Of a stretch of 64,000 bases of DNA, positions 1-11,500 are shown in pieces (within the stretch, counting starts at the first letter, position 1; every line of letters begins with the position of its first letter). Origin of the DNA: Balanoglossus misakiensis (Eukaryota > Hemichordata); the NCBI GenBank assembly GCA_040954595.2, contig CM082592.2, positions 7,440,001 to 7,504,000 of the forward strand, read 5' to 3'. The notes beneath the pieces are model-generated. The model was not told the origin of the DNA, made no database searches, and was given only the letters and a program-made list of their open reading frames with translations. Made by a program: the position numbers and the translations under genes.

Positions 1-1761
1 GATCCCTACAAAGCAGACCAGAACTTCATTTCCTGTGCGCCGTACGTAATTCGCGCATGTATTTCGAGCCACAATACGAAGCCTTTTCCCACCGGTACCC
101 AACGCACACTGTGACGTCATGTATATGTCACTAAAAGTATCCCGGATTATTCCTTTAACGGCCCGGCAGCAGGACAGGCTGAAAATACGATACTAGTAAA
201 CAGACATGACATCGTTAAGATCATTTCACTTTCTGATTAAACCGGAAACTCACGGGAGCCAGTTCGATATACGCTGAGCCGAGCCCCCAAGTCTCCACTG
301 AATGGATTTCAAAAACCACCCTGTGGGACTTCCATTTTTTCCCCCTCTCTTATTGTAAATACAAGTGCCAGAACACGACTCAGAAACAGTGCCTTAATGA
401 ACACTTTTTTTCCTGAGTAATCTCTAATTTCGCTCCAGGTGAATGACTCTGCTCGACAATAACTCATTTCTAATGAGCTTACCACGCATCATGATATCAG
501 AAATCAGCTTTTTTTCTCTCTCTGTCTCTGTCTCTCTTCCACATCTCCTCAAAGACCATGCGCAAAATACCTAGTATTTTACACATGAACTCTCACTTTG
601 TTTTGTAATTTGTATCCAGATTGCCTTAACGATCATCACACGTGTCAACATCTTTTAAGTTTTAGGGGGTATAACAAGAACATATTATGTCATGTGTATA
701 CAATACTACACACACACTAAAATATAGATCAAAATCAGCCAATATTATAGCAGCGAACTCCTGGCCACTAGGCACTGTAAACGCATTGCTAAATATGTGA
801 GGTGCTTGAGGGGTACACACTGATTTTCCAAACCTATACTCTATGCCTAACAATCGAGAGACTGATTTTCGAGATGCCTTATAGCTGGAGGGCACTTTCT
901 TAGACTTGCTTTTCCGCTCTTTGATATGATGATGCTTTTCCTCTTCATTGCATATTTTTTTTTATTCTTGCGAGTAACGAGATCTTTGTTCCCTTCTAGT
1001 ATTCAGTGATTTTCTGTACTAACAAACCACCCAAAGCTCTCTGGAAATCTAACCCTTGCAATCAATTCAGAGTGACTTTATTGTGAAAGCTACACACAAA
1101 TGATTCTGTGGCAGTATTACTGCAGAGTCGTGACAGCTTTTGACATTTAGGATATAATGTCCGGCCCCTTGGTTTACCATGACACAATTTCTATAATACT
1201 GCATTTCACCTCATTAGGGCCCATTGACCTACACATGTGATATTTGGGGAAATATCGGGATCTTGCCCAATCACCCTTGAATTGAGTTTGAAAATGGAAG
1301 ATTGTCAAGGAAGATTGGCTGCAGTACACAGGCAAAAGAATATGAGACCCTTACTCACTATGACTATGAGTGAGTGAATTGTACAAAACCAACATAAGAT
1401 GCCATGATATGTACCGGTACATGTATACATCACCTATGCAAATGTAGCCACAGTTACCGTGGGAAGAGATCTAGTCATCTAGTGTTGCATGTATCGTAAT
1501 ATCTAACACACTACCCTGGATACTCTGTATGACAGATAACAAGACGCATACAATCTGACATATTTTCTTTGTCAGTTGTCTCATCTCAGTACATCATCGT
1601 CAATGTGGCATTGTTATGCATGGTGTATAGAATACGACAGAGAATTATTGCGAAGTCCAGATCACACCCCCTTGACTCTATAAAGAATTTCCTTGACGTG
1701 CCGATTCCATCTGAATTGGGACTAATCAATGGAATAATGATCAGATTCTGGGGGAAAAAGT

Positions 1762-1775
1762 GTTGCCATGGCAAT
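1762..1775. promoter_or_regulatory. Near-consensus RFX X-box palindrome
   Basis: The 14-mer GTTGCCATGGCAAT matches the X-box consensus GTNRCC-(spacer)-RGYAAC at all but the final base. Its core TTGCCATGGCAA is a perfect palindrome. RFX factors bind such sites upstream of ciliary genes. This one is about 5.6 kb upstream of the DNAH10 ATG and inside the inferred Deltex intron, so a regulatory role is speculative. Confidence 0.35.
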
Positions 1776-4700
1776 GACCTATACTATTAAAAGTGAATGC
1801 CGTGTGTTTGTGTCCAGTCTTGCTATAGATCTTTGTAGCTGACGATTGTTTGGGGAAAATTTGGGATCAACAACAAATTCAATACCTCTCAAAAGACCCT
1901 AAAAACATGTTTGTCAGTCTAGTCAAAGAGAGAGCAAATAAAAAGCACCATTAGCTGAATGCTACCTACTCAGAATTTGTATACATTTGTGAAATGCACT
2001 AGGTTTATTTGATCTTATTCAAATTAATATCCAACACAAATTAAGCTTTATGAAATCCTAGTTTAGTCATCCTGTACATTGCAATTCTTCAAAACATGTT
2101 TTGCCCTGAGAAAATATTGATTACTGGTAGTACATTTACACTGCCCATCATAAAAATATTTTGAAACAACTGACTGCAGTGATTGGATAATCTAAACTTG
2201 ACATGTAAATATAGAATAATAAGCTGTGACCTGTCCAACCACCTTGTTAATTTGCATTTTAGAAACTACTTCTGATTGGTTAAAAAGAGTGAACAGATGT
2301 TCGCAGATTTCCATTCAGAGCATGCTTGCTTCATTTTATTCGAAAACGTGAAGCAAGAGACATGTTGCTGAGTAGCTGGAGATGGTTCAGTATGACTGAA
2401 ACTCATGTTGACATGAACGAGTGGGAAACTGAGCCTATCTTATCTCAAGGCAGACTTCAAACGTGCCTATCTACAGAATAAGTTTCATTTTCTTACTCCC
2501 GTTGAACATGAAACTGTTGAACCGTACAAGAAATCAGAAATTCCGCTACAAGGGGCACTGAGTTGACCTGTTTGGGGCACTGCTGCTCCAAGGACTGACC
2601 AGAGAAACATTTTCTCTGGAAATGAAACTGGTACCGGTAACACAAGTAACCTGGTAAGCCCACAGCGTGTTGTGTTGCATTAGGCATGTAATTTCCTACT
2701 AACCTTGACAATACACTATGTTTACGTATTATGGTCTCTTTCTGGAAAAACAAGATCTGATTACCAATTTCTATTAGCGATATAACATCTAGAGATGTGC
2801 CTTGTTTTTGTTTTTATGGCACAGGTTCAGTATTAGAGAAGAGCAAATGTAAAGATCGAGTCAATGCTACATCTGATTTTAATCAGATTGAATAACAGTC
2901 TTGCATGTGAGACTTCTACTTAATGTTATTATCACATTGGATTTCCACAGCTCCGTCACCTTAGAAAGATGCGTCACACACCAGGACGATTTGACCGAAG
3001 CATCACGACAAGAGCAGTCTGGGGACACCTGAAATATCTCTGTAAGTCATTAAACTGAGATGAGTTTCTGGGCTATAAAAATTAATGTACGTGATAAATT
3101 ACACTTGGGATTTTATTGTACTGATAAAATAACACATTCCAGTCCCGCTAATGCTCAGATAGCTAACTCAATGGTTTCACATTCTCAGGACAGTCAGATA
3201 CAATGACATGCTAAAAACTTGAATTTAATTAAATAATTATGTTATATTAGATTATGTTTATGTTAAAAACTAGTTTTTAATTAATTAGATTATGTTTTTG
3301 AATAATTTGATGACATTCCATCAAATATAATCAATACTGCCAGAACCCTATATAATGACAAAGTTGGGCTATGATGTTTTACACTAGGTTTATACCCTAA
3401 ACCTATTGTAATAACCTCCATCCCATCATGAGAAACGCCGAACATTTGGGCCACCGTACAATCACCATGTGTGTGGAAGAGTGAATGTACGTGGCATGTA
3501 CATACCAGGTATACTTGACTAGCACTAGCTGGGAGATATAGAACAACAGCTAAGGTACGCCTATGAAGTGGGTCGTTCATTGACTTTTCCGTGCAATGAC
3601 TGAAGACCCCGCGATGTGAACGGCACTTAAAACTGTATCAATGCTTGGGGAATGGTATCACCACCAAGGGTAAATAGCTTTCCCTGTAGGCAGTACATCA
3701 CTAATAGAAAATGTCAACCACAGCAGCAGTCGTGAAAGGCAGTGATATATACTGAGTATACTGAGGGGGAAAGGTTGAAATAAGAAAAGCAATTTTTTTT
3801 TAATTTTTGTTCGAGAGTGTTTGGTTTTCGTTTCCTCCAACACAAACAAATAAATCACAATCCCTTCTTTTTTGTGCAGACATTTTTCCTGCATTCCCAA
3901 TTTCTGAGTGCAATAACAATTTTCTTTTAATTAAAAATCTGGTTTTCTAGCTTGGAATGAATTAGTCACAGCCATAGTGCTCACATGCAAAACAGGAATG
4001 ACTGTTGCTAAATGAAGAATAATCTAACATTAACACTGTATCTTGTTAGTAAGGCAACTGTGTATTAACCAAGGCGCCAAAATAGCAATATGGGGATCAT
4101 GCCGGTACATTAATCTACATGAACAAGGAACACCCTACCTGTCACACCATATAATACCTTATCACGAGATACCTGCATCAGCCAGTTCTGACCCATGGAT
4201 ATCATTGCAATTGATAGCACCTTTTGTTATTGGCTGTGACTGATTGTTATTGTTAGGTTCACACTAGATGGTGTCAATTACTACCTGGCCAAAGTAACCA
4301 CTTACATGTATGTATCTACCTGTAGGTCCATGTCTTTGAACCTTTATACAGACCCAAACCTGCTTTCACTCAAACCCATCCCACTCTGTAATACCCACTT
4401 AGACTCTTCGTCATCTTTGCACATTTTTTTTTCTAGTCAGTCCACGAACTGAGGTGGCTTAGGGTCACATTAGTCTTTGCTAATAGAGAATAATGTAGCC
4501 AACTGATACACGATGATTGCATTTCTGTACAAGAAACTAGGCATGTCACGCCATCATGCTGTACAAATAATTCTGCCAATAACAATTCTATGTTGCATTA
4601 ATTTGCATATGAGGACATAGGGTCTAATAACTTAGTAAATTTTAGATGTTAATCCACTGACTGGAACATAATCCATCATACACAATAATCCGACACAAAA

Positions 4701-4820
4701 TAAACTATACTTTTACACTCATTTGTATGTGATATTTCCCTGATGGCGACTGCAATATATATAACAGCTAAACGTACAAAGCAGCCGACTGTAAAGGGAT
4801 CCTAGTTTCATCATAAATCA

Positions 4821-5023
4821 TTAAAGGTATACGGTCACTTTTCGGTCACTCCCAATTTACATACGCCCAAATATGGCTGAAATGGCGTATTTGAGTGTTC
4901 TAAAGAACATATAGTGGCGCTCTTTTTTTTCGCGTGTGCTACCCACTGAAAATTGGCTAGATCTCAATTTGCCATGGTAACAGTAGCTAAATTTGCATAG
5001 CCTAGGTGACTGTATACCTTTAA
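4821..5023. mobile_element. MITE family A, full copy (203 bp, TTAA ends)
   Basis: The element begins TTAAAGGTATACGGTCAC and ends with GTGACTGTATACCTTTAA. These 18-bp termini are inverted repeats with one mismatch. No coding capacity is visible. TTAA termini suit a piggyBac-type origin, but the superfamily is not established. A diverged second copy lies at 58736–58913, and end fragments occur near 11567 and 40199. The element contains a 13/14 match to the RFX X-box at 4968–4981. Confidence 0.75.
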
Positions 5024-5587
5024 ACAAGACTTCATGACTGCATATTAGATGAAGTTTGGCATGGTGCCAACTTGGTGGCTTGTCTCACGCCGCTCCTGAT
5101 TATGTTAACTTCCATGCCCTGGGCTACTATATGATCTGAGGAATTACATTTGTCTCTGTGCCATGACTGATATAAATCCTAGTATTCTGTGAATAATATT
5201 AACATTACTCAATATGTCCTTTCTGAATAGTAGGCCGACTGCATTGATCAAACACGTGATAATGCAGTGTGCCCTGTTTCCATATTATCAAAAAATATTT
5301 CTCGCCAGCAAGACTAAAAATATATGTCCTTGTATTACCCATAAAGAGTATCGGATTTCAAGTTTTCAATGGTGTGGATGATGATGCCAAATTTAGCATA
5401 CGAGGATGAAAGAGTTATAAATCTGTAAATTGGACAATTCTCATAATGATATTGAAGTATTTATTGAAGCTACAGAATATACAATGTCTAAAATTGAAAG
5501 TTTTAATTTTAACTATATTCCATTTGTCAAAAAAATAAAATTGTAAGTAAAACTACAGATCCTGAAGATTGAAGTATGTGATGTCCC

Positions 5588-5588
5588 A

Positions 5589-5671
<83 letters not shown>
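5588..5671. repeat. (TAAA)n microsatellite, about 21 units
   Basis: An uninterrupted tetranucleotide array of TAAA/AAAT, about 84 bp long, lies in the inferred Deltex intron. It is expected to be length-polymorphic. Confidence 0.95.
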
Positions 5672-6290
5672 GCATTGTGTCTGGGGTTACTCTCTGGAAT
5701 TCTGTTGTATCAAAATATTTACAGTCAACTTAATTTTTCACAATCAACATGAAAAGCCCACAGTCGACCCTGCTAAGTGCTCCTTATTACCCCTTATTTC
5801 TTCAACAAAATTCGATTTAACAGCAATTTAGCAATGTACAAAGATAAGATACAGACATAGCTCGCTGTATCTCATCTGAGTACTGCAGTATTGTTGATAT
5901 CTGACTGTAAATAAACTAAAGATTTACATATCAGCCTCTCTTGTTTCTTTCTAATCTAAGACTGAAATATACATCGCCAAACCTTGTACATTTTTGTAAA
6001 TGATGTCTGTTCCCACTACACAGCGGGAATCTCGTGCAAATCATAATGCCTCTTATTTCTTTGTCGAAAATCATTCAGCCAGAAAATCGCAACCTCCAGA
6101 GATCCAGAACAAAAAAAAATCGCCGTCTGTTGAAATCGACATTGGGATCTGATCACTGGGTGAAATACTCTGTGAAACTTTTCTGATTGGGCGAAAGACC
6201 TTACCGTTATATGAGCGTGTGTCATTGTCACTGAATTTTTAACACTTTACGTCGTCTGGCGAGTTCAACAATGTACAGTGCTCAACTTAC

Positions 6291-6507
6291 CGGTCGTCTG
6301 GCTAATCTGCTGCATGAGAGAAAGGTCGACAGCGTACGATGCCAGCTTTGGATCGGCGCTTCCCAGTTGGAAAACCCCCTTTCCCGGATAAACACTCTCG
6401 ATCTTCTGGACAGCTGACGGATCGTACGGTCTCCAGCGACCTTGATCGTTCAGCCATTCCCATACAACGACAGCTGGAAAATTCGCATCACTAGATCCTG
6501 TCGCCAT
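6291..6507 (-). CDS. Deltex-like E3 ubiquitin ligase, first coding exon (N-terminal WWE domain)
   Basis: The 72 complete codons contain VVVWEWLNDQGRW, then YAVDLSLMQQ and QTTG. This is the pattern of the first WWE domain of Deltex proteins (DTX1/2/4 type), which binds Notch ankyrin repeats or ADP-ribose; the C-terminus carries the RING E3 activity. The start chosen is the ATG at 6507 (A at −3, G at +4), which gives MATGSSDANFP just before the domain. An in-frame ATG at 6555 would add 16 residues but has a weaker context. The exon ends in phase 1 at a consensus GTAAGT donor, as expected of a domain split inside its closing G codon. Only this exon is in the window, so the paralogue cannot be assigned. 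It is transcribed divergently from DNAH10. Confidence 0.85.
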
Positions 6508-7399
6508 TTCCCCAACTCTGTCTCTTTTTTCTTGATCGCCGCAGCCACTGTACATTACTGGGGATTCCGTTCATCATTTGACCAAACCATTCTTACTATA
6601 GGGTGGGATTCGGGCACATTTGAGGTGGAAAGCCTTTTGTGGTGTATGATCAGAAAAGAAAGTTTAAAGTTACTCCAAAATGTTATACGTACAATGTAAT
6701 GAAACAGATTACTTAATTTTAATAGTATTTGTAGATATATAATAAACTATTTTATTAGTTTGCCTATAAATCACCGAGGATCTCACCTCTAAAAATTTGG
6801 AACATTGCTAATGCAATGTATCGCAAACAGTACGTCACGTGATAGTCACATGTCAAAATATTATGTTCAAATGAACCATGGGTAGGAAATACTACATATA
6901 TAATCACTCCTAATTTAGCGAGAATTTCCAACGAATTTTGACAAAGAAAATTTATTTACAAAAAATACGATATTATTTCGTAAAATTACCAGGAAATGAT
7001 AGAAAATTCCTCCCTAGCAACAAACCTGGTAACGTACACTAAACTAAAGCCTTTGCACTTTTGGTCTGTAAACGTATTATTCCGCTACATATCGAAACTG
7101 TTTTAGAGACGCTTTGCTATGCTTAAACAGGAAAAAAATCATCGCAGTGTCATTTGTAGTTTATGAAAACACCATTTTGAGTATATTACACATTATATGC
7201 GACAAATGATACAATAAGAGGATTATTTTTTGTGAGCTAATGCGCAGTTGGAAATGGGGTCAGGGTAAAGTGTCTCTCAGCTGAGGTACATTTTTGGATC
7301 GATCGTCGTCGTACTAATCGAAGTACCATACCTGTAAATACTTAAACTTTCATAGGTAACTCAAACTATGCTTTCAAGAAACTGAAGAAAAGCAACAAC
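6508..7399. promoter_or_regulatory. Divergent intergenic region between Deltex-like and DNAH10 start codons
   Basis: About 0.9 kb separates the two outward-facing start codons, so both 5' UTRs and promoters must lie here unless upstream noncoding exons exist. It is AT-rich with no obvious TATA box at a sensible distance. Two same-orientation X-box right half-sites, AGCAAC (7016–7021) and GGTAAC (7028–7033), each follow CCT and lie about 370 bp before the DNAH10 ATG. A CACGTG E-box occurs near 6837. RFX control would fit a ciliary dynein gene, but a full X-box with a good left half is not present. Confidence 0.5.
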
Positions 7400-8551
7400 A
7401 TGGATGACGTGAGGATCGAGTGGATAAGCGAGAAGGTTTCAGTCGGCCTAAATATCTCAGACCTGTCTGTCTTCGAGGAGCTGCTCAATGCAGACGATGG
7501 CGAACACGAACGAGAGCTTGCCAAGTATTTGAACGAGACATGTGCAGACGGCGAATCAACGATACTGTTTTACAAGTGCCTTAAAGAAGATGAAATAGAG
7601 GTTGAAGTTGAAATAGGTAGGCAACTTATACAATTCGTTACTCCGCTGATGATGGCCTGATCATTGAAATGTTTAGCCTGCTGCAGCCTTGCCTACCATC
7701 ATCAACAAATCTGTAGGCTTGCACATATCCTACTTTACTGCAGGTGACAGATATTAACATAGCAATGGTGTTTGCCTGTTTAGCTATGTGCATTACATAT
7801 AACATATTAACATATCCATGGCTCAGTACACCTGGAGACACTTGAGGGGAGACTATGAAAGTTGAAATGTAGTTTGTGCATTGTAAAATTGTAATGTACA
7901 ATATTGTGTTTTTAGAGCCCTCAGAACTGGAGGAGGAACTAGGTGAAGAGGATGAGAAAACTGAGGGAGAGCAGCCAGCCATTGAAGGTGAAGAAAGTCA
8001 ACAAACCGAGGATTCGGTGGGTGCCAATGGTGTAGAACCAACACCAGAACCATCAGAAACACCCATTGAAGATGGTGAAAAACCAAGTAAGCCAGATGCA
8101 TTTTGTGACGTGATATGATATATACCATTAGCTGCAGGTCTTGGTTTGTGTTTTGCCATCTAACACACAAACCATTGACAATTTTAACCTAGAGTTCTAG
8201 TACTGAAATGTAGCTAATGTACCATAGGCCTATTATTGTCCGTGAATTGTATTCTGCATCCCCAAAATTTCTGTTACCAAAGGTATTTGTTTTGATGTTG
8301 CAGTAGCTGTCTCAGTCTTGCCGTGATTCTTAACATGTGTGCTTTGATGCATAATTGCAGAGAAAGGAAAGAAAAAGAAGGGCAAGAAATCGGGTGTTGT
8401 TGAAGAAGAGAAGAAAGAGGAAGAGCCCAGCGTACCGGAAGAGGAGGAGAAGAAAGAAGAAGAAAGTAAACCGGAAGGTCAGGGTGAAGGCGGTGAAGGG
8501 GACGATGGTGAGGGCTCACAAACGGCCTCTGAGGATAAAGCTCCAAGAACT
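7400..8551 (+). CDS. DNAH10: DNAH10 exons 1–3: N-terminal acidic/lysine-rich extension
   Basis: Exons are 7400–7616, 7916–8086 and 8361–8551, with phases 1, 1 and 0. Exon 1 starts at ATG in [13 protein letters not shown] and is preceded by AACATGG (A at −3, G at +4). Exons 2 and 3 encode a low-complexity stretch of about 120 residues: a glutamate-rich segment, then a lysine cluster ([10 protein letters not shown]), then mixed E/K repeats and a glycine/glutamate tail. This region is expected to be disordered and is poorly conserved in the family. Its reading frame is supported by phase continuity into the conserved exon 4, not by homology. Confidence 0.85.
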
Positions 8552-11500
8552 GTAAGTTGAATATTGGGTGAAACCTTGATTTCAAACGCTCCCACAGTAC
8601 ATACAATACCATGTGTGAGAAACGGCCATAGGAATATCATGTGTATTCCTATGACCGCACTCACCCATGTGTATTTATTTGTACCACTATCACATGACTA
8701 AATCCTACATCTATTTGCCATAGAACACAACCCTCTCACTGGCTACTCAAATACATCCATTTGTCTAAGCCAATACAAACACATCTCAGATGGACATACG
8801 TGGTAGCTAGTGGGAGGTTTACATACATTCACTACACGGTCTTTAGTTGGCCCTGTCCTCATTATGGACATTAGTCAATCTGATTAAAATCAAATGTAGG
8901 GTACGGTGACGTCTTTTACTTTAGGCGGTACAGTATTCTTATGCTGTAGTGTGAGGCGACAGCATAATACCATACTACATATAAATAAAAGACGTCACCG
9001 TATGGCAGACAGATGGCCTGTCTCTAAGAGGAGCCCTGTTGCATTCTTTTTCAATAGAAAATAGTCAAGCAGAAGGTGCTGAACACCATTCTTCACATGT
9101 GCCACGGTCATCTACCGGAAGAAGTTTCTGAACAGGACTGTGTGTATTTCATCCGTAACACACCCGGCATGGTGGAGCTCCCGAACTCCATTGAAGAAGC
9201 CAACGAGATGCTCCCAAAATACTTTGAATTTGGTATTCTCAACGGCCATTCCCTGGTCATGTTGGAACAAATCATCACTCAGGTAAAGTCTATAAGGCTT
9301 AGCATTTCAACCTCTGTTTCTGTCTTTTCAAATGAGAGTCCCATTACAGGGGGTGCCCTTTTGCAAAACCAATCAAAACTTAGGTTAAACTAATATAAAA
9401 CCACTGATCAGTGTATGATGGTTTTTTTCTCACCCTAGGTGTACATGCCCCTGCTATCGTTCAATACCCACAAGAATGGAGATGGCTCTCCCCAACAAGT
9501 ACCAGCTACTCCGAGAGACGAGGACCATGATGACGACGACTCCGAAAGCTCACCGGAGTTCAACATAGCGGAGTCCGCGAACAAAGCTTTACTCAGAGAC
9601 GAGTTTCTCATCAACATGCAGAAATTCTCCTCCCACATTTCCAGGACGATCCAACAGATCGAGGGCGAGGTGCGGCTGGACATTCCAGACTTGAACATTG
9701 ACGGAGATATCAATGAACTTGCCAAAGACGAGGAGCTCGTGGCCCAGATCGAGAACGCCTGCCTGGAGTGGACCCAGCAGATAGCGAGCGCCGTCGAGAC
9801 GCAGCTCAAGAAGACCCCGCAGGGAAACGGACCGCTGGCCGAGATTGATTTCTGGCGGGAGCGCAACGCCGCCCTGAGCGCGCTCAGCGAGCAGCTGAAG
9901 TTGCCGACCGTGAAGAAGATGCTGGACATCGTGGCCAAGAAGGAAGGCCAGGACCAGGCCATCCTGCAGAGCTTTGAACTCAACCGATCGGAGCTCAACA
10001 AATACTACACTGAAGCCAAGGACAATGTGAGGTTCTTGTCCACGCTGGAAAGACATTTCAAGAACTTGACCCACGGCGCCGCATTTGGCATCGTGCTGGA
10101 TACGATTCCGTCCATGATGAACGCACTCCGGATGGTCTGGATCATCTCCCGGCATTACAACAGGGATGAGAGGATGGTACCACTGATGGAGAGGATAGCG
10201 TGGGAGCTAGCAGAGAGAGTCACCAGGGTTATCAACATTAGGACAATATTCAAGTAAGTCCATAAAAAAATTTTACAATCACAAAATCATAAAATTTCCA
10301 GTTAAAAAATATATCACATACATGTATATCATTTTCCTGTTTTCCTGGCATCATAAATTTTTTGACAAAAAAAAAAAATTCTTACAGGGAAACTCCTGTT
10401 CAGATCAAGAGCAAGACGTCAGAAGCCAAGAAGATGCTGGAACTGTGGAGGGATTCTTACTTTGAGGTCCGAGCCAAGATTGAAGCGTCCGGAAGAGATT
10501 CCAGATGGGAGTTCGACAGGAAGAAGCTGTTTGAGAGGACAGACTACATGGCCCAAATCTGTCAGGACATCCATGATGTAGCACAGGTATTGTTCGTTAT
10601 CACAAACTTGCAGTGGATACACCAACATATACTATATAGGAGTTGCCTAGTTGATATCATTACAGTATTTTTTAATTATCAATCTATATTATTCTTTACA
10701 GGTGTTGGAAGAATTTTACAACATTTTTGGACCAGAGTTGAAATCAGTCACTGGAGATCCCAAGAAGATTGAAGAGGTGCTGAAGAGAGTTGATGATCTG
10801 GTAGTTCCCTTGGAGCAAGTAAGTTATGGTTTTATAATAAATAATACCAGTTTTCGGGTGAAAGTATGAAAAAGCCTTATACATTTGCAAGGTGAAACTG
10901 TTATATCTGATATTGCCTGCTGTGAGTGCATGCCCGCAATTACTGCCTCAGCCATCCAACGATAACCACTGTCTCCCTTTTAAACTCCAGGTGACCTTTG
11001 ACCAGTTTGCCTTGAAACATCAACATCAGTGGAGGAACGTGACGGAATGGTTCCACAAGGAAGTGACTTCCATCGAGGGGGAGGCCAAGCACTTCATAGA
11101 CGAGTCCTTCAAGACGCTGCGCTCGGCCGAGGGCGCCTTCGACATGCTGCTGAAGTTCAAGCACATCCGGTCGCGCGAAGCCATCAATTCGCAGATGATG
11201 CGCAAGTTTAATGATATTCTCCTGCAGTACGGTAAAGAGGTAGGTATTGTTAATTTGTCCCAAAAAAAATACATACTACCAAAAACTGCATCCCATGATG
11301 ATGACTATGGTGTACATCTGTACACATGGCCTATATTCATATTTAAATCATGTATAATTTTTACGACCAGGTTGATACAGTGAATTCACTGTTCAGGCAA
11401 GGCCTGGAACAGCCCCCATTGTCCAAGAACCAACCCCCCGTGGCCGGATCCATAGCTTGGGAGAGGTCGCTCTTCCACAGAATCAAACACACCATCATCA

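Larger units (their letters stand above)
1..6290 (-). other. Probable first intron of the Deltex-like gene (minus strand); no coding exon recognised
   Basis: This stretch lies downstream, on the minus strand, of the Deltex first coding exon, which ends in a consensus GTAAGT donor at 6290–6285. A Deltex protein also needs a second WWE domain, a RING finger and a Deltex C-terminal domain. I recognise none of these in any frame here, so I infer one intron longer than 6.2 kb with the rest of the gene before position 1. Open frames inside it (662–895, 2493–2753, 3290–3580, 3658–3900) carry no recognisable domain. It contains a miniature inverted-repeat element (4821–5023), a (TAAA)n array (5588–5671) and a near-perfect X-box palindrome (1762–1775), listed separately. 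Confidence 0.6.

Noticed and set aside
2493-2753. Minus-strand frame in the Deltex intron, tested as a second exon
   Set aside because: It shows no WWE, RING or Deltex C-terminal signature, and its ends do not match phase 1.
9435-10155. Long antisense open frames (188 residues each) opposite DNAH10 exon 5
   Set aside because: They are shadows of a long GC-rich coding exon, without domains or splice support.
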